Translations under genes and position numbers: made by a program
Source of the DNA: Hominimerdicola alba 8
GTDB lineage: Bacteria > Bacillota > Clostridia > Oscillospirales > Ruminococcaceae
NCBI RefSeq assembly: GCF_000178155.2
Contig: NZ_ADKM02000050.1
Span: 1-64,000 of the forward strand
Length of the DNA: 64,000 nucleotides
Reading direction: 5' to 3'
Notes under the pieces: model-generated
What the model was told of the DNA's origin: nothing
Database searches by the model: none
What the model saw: only the letters and a program-made list of their open reading frames with translations
Shown: in pieces, positions 26,209 through 34,344 of the stretch
Layout: each line of letters opens with the position of its first letter
Position numbering within the stretch: the first letter of the stretch is position 1

Positions 26209-27216
26209 TCAAACGGAAGAATGATTCTTTACGTAATCAACAACATCGTCAACGGTGGTGAATGCCATGCTTACGCAGGTATCAGCACAGCCGTAGTAGA
26301 TAGCTATCCTGCCTGTGTCAGCATCGACCAGAGTAGCGCAGGGGAATGTAACGTTCTGTACATCGCCAACGCACTCGTATATCTTCTGAGGGCTCAGCAG
26401 GTACTCAGCACATCTGTACTTTACCTTCCAAGGCTCGTCCTTGTCGAGTATGCAAGCCGAGAAGCTGTAAACGAAGCCGTTGCAGCTCTCCAGAACACCA
26501 TGATAGAAGCACAGCCAGCCTTCGCTTGTTTCTATCGGGATAGGACCTGCGCCTATCTTCTTGGATTCCCACGCCTTAAGGGGTCCCATAACGTGTCTGT
26601 GTTCGCCCCAGTACTTCATATCAGGTGACTGCGAGATATACATATCACCGAAAGGAGTATGACCGCTGTCAGAAGGTCTTGAGAACATAACGAACTTGTC
26701 GTTTATCTTTCTTGGGAACAGTACGCCGTTTCTGTTGAAAGGCAGGAAAGCGTTCTCACACTGATAGAACTTCTTGAAATCGAAGGTGTAGGCAACACCG
26801 ATGGTGGGCTTCCAGCCGTAAGCGTTGCACCAGGTCACCCAGAACCTGTCCTCGATGAAGCAAACTCTGGGGTCATAACCGTAACCCCACTGGTTAACTT
26901 CCTCAGTAGACTTTTCAGCCTGCTCAAAAACTATCCTGTCAGGCTCGATGTTCCAGTGTATGCCGTCCTCAGAGAAGCCTGCGTGCAGTTCCATGTTCCT
27001 GACCTTGTCATCAACACGGAAAACGCCTGCGAAGTGACCCTTGTCGCTTTCAAAGGGAACTACAGCACTGTTGAAGATAGAATTCGATGTAGGCAGAAGA
27101 TCTCTGGGTATAATGGGGTTAGCATCATATCTCCAGATAACGTCCTTGCAGTCTGCGGGCTTGTCCTGCCAGGGGATATTCGGCAGAGAAACGCCATTGA
27201 TTACCTGTGTTTTCAT
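26209..27216 (-). CDS. GH130 beta-1,4-mannoside phosphorylase
   Basis: A 335-residue cytoplasmic five-bladed beta-propeller enzyme of family GH130. Recognisable segments are the N-terminal [19 protein letters not shown], the [19 protein letters not shown] region, [17 protein letters not shown], and the sugar-binding [19 protein letters not shown]. Its length fits subfamily GH130_2, which includes the mannooligosaccharide phosphorylase RaMP2 of Ruminococcus albus (about 390 residues are usual for GH130_1). It should release mannose 1-phosphate from beta-mannosides by phosphorolysis, saving ATP. No signal peptide is present, so the substrate must be imported. It is monocistronic. Confidence 0.88.
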   Translation of the reverse strand: MKTQVINGVSLPNIPWQDKPADCKDVIWRYDANPIIPRDLLPTSNSIFNSAVVPFESDKGHFAGVFRVDDKVRNMELHAGFSEDGIHWNIEPDRIVFEQAEKSTEEVNQWGYGYDPRVCFIEDRFWVTWCNAYGWKPTIGVAYTFDFKKFYQCENAFLPFNRNGVLFPRKINDKFVMFSRPSDSGHTPFGDMYISQSPDMKYWGEHRHVMGPLKAWESKKIGAGPIPIETSEGWLCFYHGVLESCNGFVYSFSACILDKDEPWKVKYRCAEYLLSPQKIYECVGDVQNVTFPCATLVDADTGRIAIYYGCADTCVSMAFTTVDDVVDYVKNHSSV

Positions 27217-27610
27217 AATAATGATCCACCTTTCGTTTATATTTCATATCATATAGTTGCCACACGAAAGATACGTGCGGTCATCATGGATTTATTATAC
27301 ACAATTATTGCGCATTTTGCAAGCCCCCGACCATGTCAAGAAAACGATTAACCCTGAATGAAAACGTATACTTCCGAAAAGTTAATATTTTTTTTACAAT
27401 TTGCGCCTTATGAAGAATGGTTTATTATTGTACTATGCAAATATATTAACCAAAACGGAACTTTCGCGCTGACACATTTGTATACAGCGCCGCTTTTCTT
27501 TTGCACTTATCGTCTGATGTGCATTTTTACTTTGTGCGCATCAAATTTTGACCATAATTACGGATTTCCGTTTCTGCACCGCAGAATGATATATATAAAG
27601 GAGAATACCG
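27217..27610. other. Divergent intergenic region
   Basis: 394 bp between the GH130 gene and the DHHW lipoprotein gene. It contains the GH130 promoter (27294-27322). The right half is AT-rich, and no convincing rightward promoter was found. Confidence 0.55.
27294..27322 (-). promoter_or_regulatory. Promoter of the GH130 gene
   Basis: TTGCAA and TATAAT with a 17 bp spacer on the minus strand. The spacer includes the palindrome TTGCAAAATGCGCAA, which could be a repressor site. Confidence 0.75.
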
Positions 27611-28768
27611 ATGAATAAAAAATTCACCCTCGTTACCCTCGCCGCCGCTCTGATGTTTTCTTCCTGCGGCAATACCATCGCTGACAACAGCGATATCCGC
27701 AGTACCGTCAGCAGTGATGCCACATCGGGTACTCAGACCGCTCCACCGCCAACCGAATCCCCCGCCGATGTCGTGACAACCACTTCCGAAACGGTCGCCG
27801 TCACAACAACTACTCCCACCACAACAACGCTGCCTGTCACCACCACCGAGCCGCCCGCTGAGAGCTCATACGAATTTATGAACGGCTGTATCCTCGCATA
27901 TTCCGGCACACCGCAGGTGCGGGCGATGGAAGAATTCTACTACAGTCCCGAAAACGGCAGATACCTTGCCGACTGCATCGATGTCTTCGCTGAAAGCGTC
28001 GGCGCAAATGTCAACACCTCGCTGATGCTGATACCCACCTCACAGGAATTTTACACCCCCGCCGAACTGAAAGACAGCTACCCCGACCAGAAAGAATGCG
28101 CCGATGAAGTCTATGGCATGATGACTTCGGGCATCGGCGTGCCTATAAATTCCGTACTTGAAGAGCACAAGGCTGAATACATCTACTCCCGCACCGACTA
28201 CCACTGGCAGCCCCTTGCCGCCTACTACGCGGCTAAAGTTTATGCCGAACAGTCGGGTGTGGATTTTGCCGACTTTGAAAGCTATGAAGAGGTCGAGCGC
28301 GAGGGCTATCTCGGTGCGTTCTACTCGTTGAACGATATCTACCCGCTTGAAGAATATCCCGACACTTTCACCTACTACAAGCCCGCAAACCTCGATAAGC
28401 TGGGCGTTGTCTTCCACGATACCTATTTCAGCGATGGCTACGAGGGTCAGCTGTTCTTTGAGGATAACGACCTTTCTTCAAGCTACACAGTATTCGTCGG
28501 AACAGATGACACCATTCTGGAAATAGACACCGATGCCCCCAACGACCGTGTGCTTGTCATATTCAAAGACAGCTACGGCAACGCACTGGTGCCTTTCCTG
28601 ACGTCATCGTTCAAGAAAATATACCTCTGTGACAACAGATTTTTCGATATAAACTCAGTCAGCTTCGCCCACGATGTCGGCGCAACAGATGTCCTTTTCG
28701 CACTCGGCGCAGCATCTTCAAGCAGCTATGACAAAATAGAACTTATCGAAAACAACATGTACAAGTGA
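27611..28768 (+). CDS. DHHW-family surface lipoprotein (SGNH-like)
   Basis: A 385-residue lipoprotein. The lipobox is MFSSC with Cys19. A Thr/Pro-rich linker (about 35-85) leads to a domain with the family marker TDYHWQPLAAYYA near residue 195 and KDSYGNALVPFL near 317. These correspond to the DxxH and Ser motifs of the DHHW/AlgX-DltD-like proteins related to SGNH hydrolases, some of which O-acetylate cell-surface polymers. Catalysis is plausible but unproven here. It has a good ribosome site and a strong terminator. Confidence 0.78.
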   Translation: MNKKFTLVTLAAALMFSSCGNTIADNSDIRSTVSSDATSGTQTAPPPTESPADVVTTTSETVAVTTTTPTTTTLPVTTTEPPAESSYEFMNGCILAYSGTPQVRAMEEFYYSPENGRYLADCIDVFAESVGANVNTSLMLIPTSQEFYTPAELKDSYPDQKECADEVYGMMTSGIGVPINSVLEEHKAEYIYSRTDYHWQPLAAYYAAKVYAEQSGVDFADFESYEEVEREGYLGAFYSLNDIYPLEEYPDTFTYYKPANLDKLGVVFHDTYFSDGYEGQLFFEDNDLSSSYTVFVGTDDTILEIDTDAPNDRVLVIFKDSYGNALVPFLTSSFKKIYLCDNRFFDINSVSFAHDVGATDVLFALGAASSSSYDKIELIENNMYK

Positions 28769-28774
28769 CCCATA

Positions 28775-28807
28775 AGTGCGCAGTCAGCCCGACTGCGCAC
28801 TTTTTTC
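28775..28807 (+). terminator. Terminator of the DHHW gene
   Basis: An 11 bp perfect stem (AGTGCGCAGTC), 5-base loop and T6. Confidence 0.95.
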
Positions 28808-28826
28808 ACGCACACTCATTAGTTAT

Positions 28827-28846
28827 CCTAGTATACCAATAGGAAT
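28827..28846 (+). promoter_or_regulatory. Upstream candidate operator of cysK
   Basis: CCTA, nine bases, TAGG, then AAT. The same layout with the same spacing recurs 94 bp downstream over the cysK promoter. Confidence 0.6.
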
Positions 28847-28920
28847 TGTTAGTTAAAACTGCTGTATATGACCAAAGCGCGGAGGTGTTTGTTGTGCAAA
28901 GGGTAAAAATCACTATTTAA

Positions 28921-28940
28921 CCTATTGACATAGTAGGAAT
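28921..28940 (+). promoter_or_regulatory. Candidate operator overlapping the cysK -35 box
   Basis: CCTA-N9-TAGGAAT, with TTGACA forming part of the spacer. A repressor bound here would block RNA polymerase. Rrf2-type regulators such as CymR control cysK in many Firmicutes, so this is a candidate Rrf2-family site by inference. Confidence 0.65.
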
Positions 28941-28953
28941 AATGTGATATACT
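28925..28953 (+). promoter_or_regulatory. Promoter of cysK
   Basis: TTGACA and TATACT with a 17 bp spacer. Confidence 0.9.
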
Positions 28954-29028
28954 CTAATCACAGTAAACGAAGCGGTATAAAAAACCGCACACGATACAAT
29001 ATTTAATATCGAAAGGAAGTTATTCATC

Positions 29029-29958
29029 ATGGCAAAGATCTATAAGAACATTGGCGAACTTATCGGCAACACACCTATTGTAGAGGCTGAAAGATTTTCT
29101 AAGGCAGTGGGCGCAGGCAGCAATATACTTGCAAAGCTGGAGTACTTCAACCCCGCAGGCAGTGTAAAGGACAGAGTTGCCCTCAGCCTTATCGAAGATG
29201 CGGAGAAGAGCGGCGTGCTGAAAAAGGGTGCTACGATCATCGAGCCGACATCGGGCAACACAGGTATCGGTCTGGCGGCTGTAGGCGTATCTAAGGGCTA
29301 TAAGGTAATACTCACCATGCCAGAAACCATGAGCGTTGAGAGAAGAAACCTGCTCAAGGCATACGGCGCTGAGATAGTGCTGACCGAAGGTTCAAAGGGC
29401 ATGACAGGTTCTATCAAGAAGGCTGAAGAACTCAAGCAGGAGATAGAGAATTCTGTAATACTCGGTCAGTTCGTGAACCCTGCAAACCCTGCTGTTCATC
29501 TTGCTACAACAGGTCCTGAGATATGGGACGACACTGACGGCAAGGTAGATATCTTCGTAGCAGGTATCGGCACAGGCGGCACCATCACAGGTGTTGGTCA
29601 GTATCTTAAGTCCAAGAACCCCGATGTAAAGGTAGTTGCAGTTGAACCTGCATCTTCGCCCGTCCTTTCACAGGGCAAGTCGGGTGCGCACAAGATACAG
29701 GGTATCGGTGCAGGCTTTGTGCCTGATGTGCTTGACACTAAGGTATATGACGAAGTTTTCGCAGTAGAGAACGCAGATGCTTTTGCGGCAGGCAACAAGT
29801 TTGCCAAGACCGAAGGCATACTGGTTGGCATCTCTTCGGGCGCGGCACTGCATGCGGCTGCTGAACTTTCCAAGCGTCCCGAAAATGCAGGCAAGGTGAT
29901 AGTTGCACTTCTCCCCGACACAGGCGAGAGATATCTGTCTACTGCACTGTTTGACTGA
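29029..29958 (+). CDS. cysK: Cysteine synthase A (O-acetylserine sulfhydrylase)
   Basis: A 309-residue fold type II PLP enzyme that makes cysteine from O-acetylserine and sulfide. The PLP lysine is K47 in NPAGSVKDRVAL, TSGNTGIGLA (about 74-83) is the substrate-binding loop, and GIGTGGTITGVG binds the PLP phosphate. GAKIQGIGAGFVP-like sequence (here HKIQGIGAGFVP) marks CysK. Monocistronic, with a strong promoter and paired operator candidates. Confidence 0.96.
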   Translation: MAKIYKNIGELIGNTPIVEAERFSKAVGAGSNILAKLEYFNPAGSVKDRVALSLIEDAEKSGVLKKGATIIEPTSGNTGIGLAAVGVSKGYKVILTMPETMSVERRNLLKAYGAEIVLTEGSKGMTGSIKKAEELKQEIENSVILGQFVNPANPAVHLATTGPEIWDDTDGKVDIFVAGIGTGGTITGVGQYLKSKNPDVKVVAVEPASSPVLSQGKSGAHKIQGIGAGFVPDVLDTKVYDEVFAVENADAFAAGNKFAKTEGILVGISSGAALHAAAELSKRPENAGKVIVALLPDTGERYLSTALFD

Positions 29959-29960
29959 TA

Positions 29961-30040
29961 TATAGTAAACGACATTAATTTCAGGACATTCAGCGCTCAC
30001 AGCCACAAAGATCAAAGTGTCTGCAAGCGCTGAATGCAGA
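29961..30040. repeat. Palindromic repeat beginning with TATAGTAAACGAC
   Basis: It begins 3 nt after the cysK stop with TATAGTAAACGACATTAAT, the tag also seen at 21117, 41081 and 6449. The rest folds into a long imperfect hairpin (ATTTC and CATTCAGCGCT paired with AGCGCTGAATG and GAAAT). No T-run follows. Confidence 0.65.
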
Positions 30041-30084
30041 AATAAATGCTATAAAATATAGCGATCTGCCTTTCAATCATATGA

Positions 30085-30123
30085 AAGACCGTCCGACAAA
30101 CATATGCCGGGCGGTCTTGTTTT
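30085..30123 (+). terminator. Terminator of cysK
   Basis: AAGACCGTCCG paired with CGGGCGGTCTT (one mismatch), then TTGTTTTG. It lies about 125 bp past the stop, beyond the palindromic repeat. Confidence 0.8.
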
Positions 30124-30135
30124 GCCTAAATATAG

Positions 30136-30597
30136 CTATTCTTCGGTAAGAGAAGCAAACTTCTCTTCATCATCGGGTCGTATGACAAGTTCGGGGCGTA
30201 TGATGTAGCATGGCTGACCCTCGTGCAGGAAGGTCCCGCTGATGAAGCGGGCATTTACCTGTTCATTGACATCGGGCGGCGGCTGTATTTCTTCGGGGCG
30301 CACCTCGACAAAGCCTGTGATGCTGTCGCACAAAAGCCCCAGACTTTTCTCGCAGTCACACAGCATTATACATTCGCGCCCCGTTTCGGGCTTAGGCACA
30401 CAGCCGAAACGCACACGCAGGTCTATGACCGTTACGGTCCTGCCCTCGTTAACTATGGTGCCTTTGACATAATCGGGGAAATCAGGTATCTTCCTCGCGT
30501 ACTCATTGGCTATTATCAGTTTTACGTCAGAAAAACTTATGGCATAGACCTTATCATCTACGGGAAATATCAGATATTTGTTATCGCTGTCCTGCAT
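30136..30597 (-). CDS. CheW-like chemotaxis coupling protein
   Basis: A 153-residue single CheW domain with YLIFPVDDKVYAISFSDVKLII at the N-terminus, the conserved VKGTIVNEGRTVTVIDLRVRFG, and the GLLCDSITGFVEV segment. CheW links chemoreceptors to the CheA kinase. No cheA or receptor gene is nearby in this window, so it may belong to a remote chemotaxis or type IV pilus-like system, or act alone. Confidence 0.88.
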   Translation of the reverse strand: MQDSDNKYLIFPVDDKVYAISFSDVKLIIANEYARKIPDFPDYVKGTIVNEGRTVTVIDLRVRFGCVPKPETGRECIMLCDCEKSLGLLCDSITGFVEVRPEEIQPPPDVNEQVNARFISGTFLHEGQPCYIIRPELVIRPDDEEKFASLTEE

Positions 30598-30668
30598 ACG
30601 TTCCGCCCCCTGCTTGTTTTTTGTTTATTATAGCACATTTTTCTGACAAGTGCAAGTGCCGTCAGGCA

Positions 30669-30705
30669 ATAAAAAAACTGCGCAGTCTTTGCCGACTGTG
30701 CAGTT
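30669..30705 (-). terminator. Terminator of the amino-acid symporter gene
   Basis: AACTGCGCAGTC paired with GACTGTGCAGTT (one wobble), 6-base loop, T7 on the minus strand. Confidence 0.93.
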
Positions 30706-30718
30706 TTATCTTATTATC

Positions 30719-32152
30719 CTATCCTGCTTTTTCCTGCTGAGTTTCTTCACCTTTCAGCCGCCTGAAATAATCTTTCGTTTCACTCGCAACAGTCCCCGAA
30801 AGACATACCAGTGCAACAATGTTCGGCAAAGCCATCAGACCATTGAAAATGTCAGCCAGATTCCACACCGCCTCGACAGTCAGATACGGTCCTATAAAAA
30901 CAAATCCGATGTACACCCACTTGTATACCGAAGTTATCTTCTTGTGTGACCCTGTCAGATATGACAGACATCTCTCGGAATAATAGTTCCAGCCCAGTAT
31001 GGTAGTGAATGCGAACACCGCCAGACAGCACATCAGCATAAATGCCGAAACTTTTTCGGGGAACGGAAGACCCACCTTGAAAGCGTCAGTCGTTACTGCA
31101 ACGCCCTCCAGTCCCTTTTCGTGACTGCCCGCCATGACTATCGAAAGACCTGTCATGGTGCATACCAGCATCGTGTCGATGAATGTACCTGTCATGGTGA
31201 CAAGACCCTGTCTGACAGGTTCTTTCGTCCTTGCCGCTGCCGCCGCGATGGGTGCCGAACCAAGTCCCGCTTCGTTGGAGAAAATGCCCCTTGCAACACC
31301 GCTTCTCATCGCCATCTTCATTACAGCAAATCCTGCCGCGCCGCCTGCCATCGGTCTTAACCCGAACGCTCCCTTTACTATCTGCACAACAGCCGCAGGT
31401 ATCTCGGTGATGTTCGTGAAAATTATTATCAGACAGCTTCCCACATAAATGAGTATCATCGCAGGCACGACTATCTCGGAAACGGTGGCTATCCTCTTGA
31501 TGCCGCCTATGATTATCAGAGCCGCAAGAACTGTTATTATCAGTCCCGCTATTATGGTAGTGTAAGTGTAATCCGCACCGAAAATGCTGACTGTATGGGC
31601 ATTTTGGGGGTCAAAGAAATTGTTTGCCGCTGAGGTTATGCCGTTTATCTGGGTGATGGTGCCTATACCCATCAGACCCGCCAGCAGTCCGAACAGTGCG
31701 AACAGCTTGCCCAGCCACTTCCACTTTTCTCCAAGACCGCTCTCTATGTAATAGAACGGACCGCCTAGCATACTGCCGTGTTTGTCCTTTCGGCGGAATT
31801 TTATCGCCAGCAGACCCTCAGCATACTTAGTCGCCATGCCCAAAAATGCCGCAACTTCCATCCAGAAAAGCGCACCTGCGCCGCCTGCGCAAAGCGCCGT
31901 AGCCACACCGACTATGTTGCCTGTGCCCACCGTCGCGGAAAGCGCGGTGCATAACGCCTGAAAGCTGGAAACTTCGCCGCTTTCGCCCTCTTCGTCCTTG
32001 AACATGTATTTGATCGCCAGACCCAGCTTCCTCACCTGCAAAAGCCCGACCCTCACAGTCAGTATCAGCCCGCAGGCGATTATCAGCAGTATCAGCGGCA
32101 GACCCCATACATATCCGTCAATATCGCGTATCAGTTCGTTGAATTTTTCCAT
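30719..32152 (-). CDS. Alanine/glycine:cation symporter (AgcS family)
   Basis: A 477-residue integral membrane protein with about 11 helices. Family signatures are the GGPFYYIESGLGEKWKW loop (about 125-141) and the NEAGLGSAPIAAAAA segment (about 290-304). It imports alanine or glycine with Na+ or H+. Monocistronic. An inverted-repeat element ends about 40 bp upstream of the start codon, so its promoter must lie in or beside that element. Confidence 0.93.
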   Translation of the reverse strand: MEKFNELIRDIDGYVWGLPLILLIIACGLILTVRVGLLQVRKLGLAIKYMFKDEEGESGEVSSFQALCTALSATVGTGNIVGVATALCAGGAGALFWMEVAAFLGMATKYAEGLLAIKFRRKDKHGSMLGGPFYYIESGLGEKWKWLGKLFALFGLLAGLMGIGTITQINGITSAANNFFDPQNAHTVSIFGADYTYTTIIAGLIITVLAALIIIGGIKRIATVSEIVVPAMILIYVGSCLIIIFTNITEIPAAVVQIVKGAFGLRPMAGGAAGFAVMKMAMRSGVARGIFSNEAGLGSAPIAAAAARTKEPVRQGLVTMTGTFIDTMLVCTMTGLSIVMAGSHEKGLEGVAVTTDAFKVGLPFPEKVSAFMLMCCLAVFAFTTILGWNYYSERCLSYLTGSHKKITSVYKWVYIGFVFIGPYLTVEAVWNLADIFNGLMALPNIVALVCLSGTVASETKDYFRRLKGEETQQEKAG

Positions 32153-32193
32153 AAATTACCCCATCGTATCATGTCTGTAGTATAAAGCATCAA

Positions 32194-32314
32194 ATGGCTG
32201 TCCCTTTTGCACGCCTCATATCTTTCCCCCGCCGCATGCGGGGGAAAGATATACAACGACCACCTTAAGTTCTGTAAAACCGCTGTTTTTGTGGTGTGTC
32301 AGCGTGATAACCAC
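32194..32314. mobile_element. Miniature inverted-repeat element, family 1
   Basis: A 121 bp copy with diverged ends (ATGGCTGTCCCTTTTGCAC on the left; GTGTGTCAGCGTGATAACCAC on the right) and a central palindrome (32218-32251, TCTTTCCCCCGC arms). No exact target duplication is visible; a second palindrome starts directly at its right end and may have removed it. Confidence 0.75.
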
Positions 32315-32417
32315 TATAGCAATCCAACTATTTAAATTCACAAAATCCAGTCGCAAAAGCTCGGATCTATGGATTTTGTGACTGGATTTTGTCTGAATTT
32401 TAAGGCGGATTGCTATA
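32315..32417. repeat. 103 bp palindromic element
   Basis: Arms beginning TATAGCAATCC and ending GGATTGCTATA enclose longer complementary stretches (ACAAAATCCAGTC with GACTGGATTTTGT). The whole sequence can fold into one hairpin. A shortened relative is at 4052-4096. It directly abuts the family 1 element on its left. Confidence 0.8.
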
Positions 32418-32465
32418 AATATCAGATCGTTCATTCTGTATTCAGTAACTTTTACAAAACATCTT

Positions 32466-32490
32466 CTTCCCCCGACATTGTCGGGGGAAG
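32466..32490. repeat. Stand-alone GC palindrome
   Basis: CTTCCCCCGAC, ATT, GTCGGGGGAAG: an 11 bp perfect stem with a 3-base loop. It resembles the palindromes inside the mobile elements but has no element ends around it. Confidence 0.7.
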
Positions 32491-32558
32491 CCCCGCCATC
32501 AGCAGTGTAAGAAAAATGTTCCAAAGCAAAACGCCCCCGACAAAGTGTCTTTAAGATA

Positions 32559-33485
32559 TCAGCCCTTTACAGACTCCAGCGCCTTGCTGAGTGTAGCTTC
32601 GTTTTCGATGTTTACAGCGTTCTTGCCCTTGAGGGTCTTCTTCACCAGACCTGTCAGAACCTTGTTTGGTCCCAGTTCGATGAAGTTCTCATAGCCTGCC
32701 TTTTCCATCTCAGCCAGTTCAGATGTGAACTTTACAGGCGAAACAATGTGCTTAGCCAGCATTTCGGGCATGTTGGTGAAATCGGTCAGCTTCTCGCCCA
32801 GTACGTTTGAATAAAATTCCTTTTCCGCCGCCTTGAAGTTTATCTCCTTAGCCGCACCAATGAACTCATCTGCCGCAGGCTGCATCAGCTTTGAATGGAA
32901 AGCACTGGCAACATTCAGCTTGACCGCTCTCTTCTTCATCTCACCGAACTTAGCAGCAGCAGCCTCGCAAGCCGCAGTATCGCCTGCAATAACAGTCTGT
33001 GCAGAAGAGTTGTAGTTTACAGGCACAACATAGCCCTCGACCTCTTCGCACACCTTTTCTACCTCAGCCGCATCAAGACCGATTATCGCATACATCGAAC
33101 CCTCAGCGCTCTCGGCAGCTTTCTGCATAGCGGCAGCCCTTGCCTTTATCAGCCTGAAACCGTCCTCTATGGTGACTACACCTGCTGCCACCATAGCAGC
33201 ATACTCGCCCAGCGAATGACCTGCAACGCCGTCAAACTCGATACCCTCAGCCTTTGCAGCCTCAAAAGCTGCCAGCGAGCAAGCCATTATAGCAGGCTGC
33301 GAGTTGATGGTCTTGTTCAGTTCCTCCTCAGGACCGTCAAAAGCTATCGCAGATATGTCGTAGCCCAGAACCTCTGATGCCTTGTCAAATACTGCCTTTG
33401 CGGCTGGGTACTTATCGCAGAGTTCCTTAGCCATGCCCACATACTGCGAGCCCTGTCCCGAAAATAAAAACATGTTCTTAGCCAT
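32559..33485 (-). CDS. fabD: Malonyl-CoA:ACP transacylase
   Basis: A 308-residue enzyme that loads malonate onto acyl carrier protein. The nucleophile is Ser91 in AGHSLGEYAAM, and the partner histidine is His197 in ASAFHSKLM; FSGQGSQYVGM is the N-terminal oxyanion motif. GGAGGA precedes the ATG. It is transcribed away from the main fatty-acid operon that starts 366 bp to its right, which is unusual because fabD is normally inside such operons. Confidence 0.96.
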   Translation of the reverse strand: MAKNMFLFSGQGSQYVGMAKELCDKYPAAKAVFDKASEVLGYDISAIAFDGPEEELNKTINSQPAIMACSLAAFEAAKAEGIEFDGVAGHSLGEYAAMVAAGVVTIEDGFRLIKARAAAMQKAAESAEGSMYAIIGLDAAEVEKVCEEVEGYVVPVNYNSSAQTVIAGDTAACEAAAAKFGEMKKRAVKLNVASAFHSKLMQPAADEFIGAAKEINFKAAEKEFYSNVLGEKLTDFTNMPEMLAKHIVSPVKFTSELAEMEKAGYENFIELGPNKVLTGLVKKTLKGKNAVNIENEATLSKALESVKG

Positions 33486-33850
33486 TTGTTTTCCTCCTGA
33501 ATCTACTTTTTAATTATTGAAATTACACACTTCGCCCTTTTGCGTGAACCTTATTTGTTGAAAATCGCCACTTAAGTAACATGATTTAACTTTTGCAAAT
33601 AATTTTCAAAATCAGTCACAAATTATTAACCAACACCCGAAATTCTATGAAAAATTCTCCGAATTTTCAGAAAACGCACGCGTTGTTCATAATTTGTTAA
33701 TTGAATTGCCCGCGAAAAGGGTTTATAATTAGTATTGTGGTTCGCCAATGTCGGGCAAGCTATGCCCTATCGGCAGTACCGAAATAATATTATAACATAG
33801 TTTTTCCCATATTGCAAGGGCTTTTCGGACTTTTTACGAGGTGAACGGCT
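33486..33850. other. Divergent control region of the fatty-acid genes
   Basis: 365 bp between fabD and the rightward operon. It is AT-rich, with a rightward promoter at 33701-33729 and a leader hairpin near 33747-33774. No FapR or FabT-type consensus operator was recognised by eye, and no convincing leftward promoter for fabD. Confidence 0.55.
33701..33729 (+). promoter_or_regulatory. Promoter of the fatty-acid operon
   Basis: TTGAAT and TATAAT with a 17 bp spacer, about 120 bp upstream of the first gene. The leader that follows contains a hairpin built on GGGC and GCCC with flanking GCCAAT and ATCGGC. Confidence 0.8.
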
Positions 33851-34252
33851 GTGATATATGAACTCTGTATGACCGACAGGGAACTTTCCTGCGAGGGTCA
33901 CAAAGAAAGTTTCTGTATAGGCTTTTTCACCGAACGCCTTAAGGCTGAAAAGACCGCACAGCGATATCTTAAAGACACCGCAGGCTTCAAAGACTATGAT
34001 ATCGGCTTTGAGATCACCGAAAAGGAAGTCATCGGCGCGGCAGACAGCGACATCATATATATGGTGTACGGCTGGAATGTCAATGAAAGCGGCGACGAAA
34101 CAGATATCACCGAAAGCATATGCTTCACCTCGCGCTGTGATGCACAGCGGGCGATGGAAGACCTGAAAAAGCGCTTCCGCCGCCGGGAATGGTGCATAAG
34201 CAGATACACCCTGAATGAATGCCTTTGGCAGGAAGGTTTTGTGAGAGCGTGA
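33851..34252 (+). CDS. Hypothetical protein, first gene of the fatty-acid operon
   Basis: A 133-residue soluble protein that I do not recognise. It starts at GTG with GAGGTGA 6 nt upstream. It is rich in charged and aromatic residues, has several Cys, and ends in a basic segment (KKRFRRREWCISRY). It lacks a helix-turn-helix, so it is not an obvious FabT- or FapR-like regulator despite its leading position. A 92 nt gap separates it from fabH. Confidence 0.68.
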   Translation: MIYELCMTDRELSCEGHKESFCIGFFTERLKAEKTAQRYLKDTAGFKDYDIGFEITEKEVIGAADSDIIYMVYGWNVNESGDETDITESICFTSRCDAQRAMEDLKKRFRRREWCISRYTLNECLWQEGFVRA

Positions 34253-34344
34253 CAGCGCACATTGTTATACCGTCATTCTGAGCGGCGTTTGAAGGGATAA
34301 CCATAAATATAATTTTTGCATTAGCACACAAGGAGGATATTCAA

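Noticed and set aside
29961-30040. Palindrome after cysK as its terminator
   Set aside because: No T-run follows on either side, and a better terminator with a T-run lies at 30085-30123.
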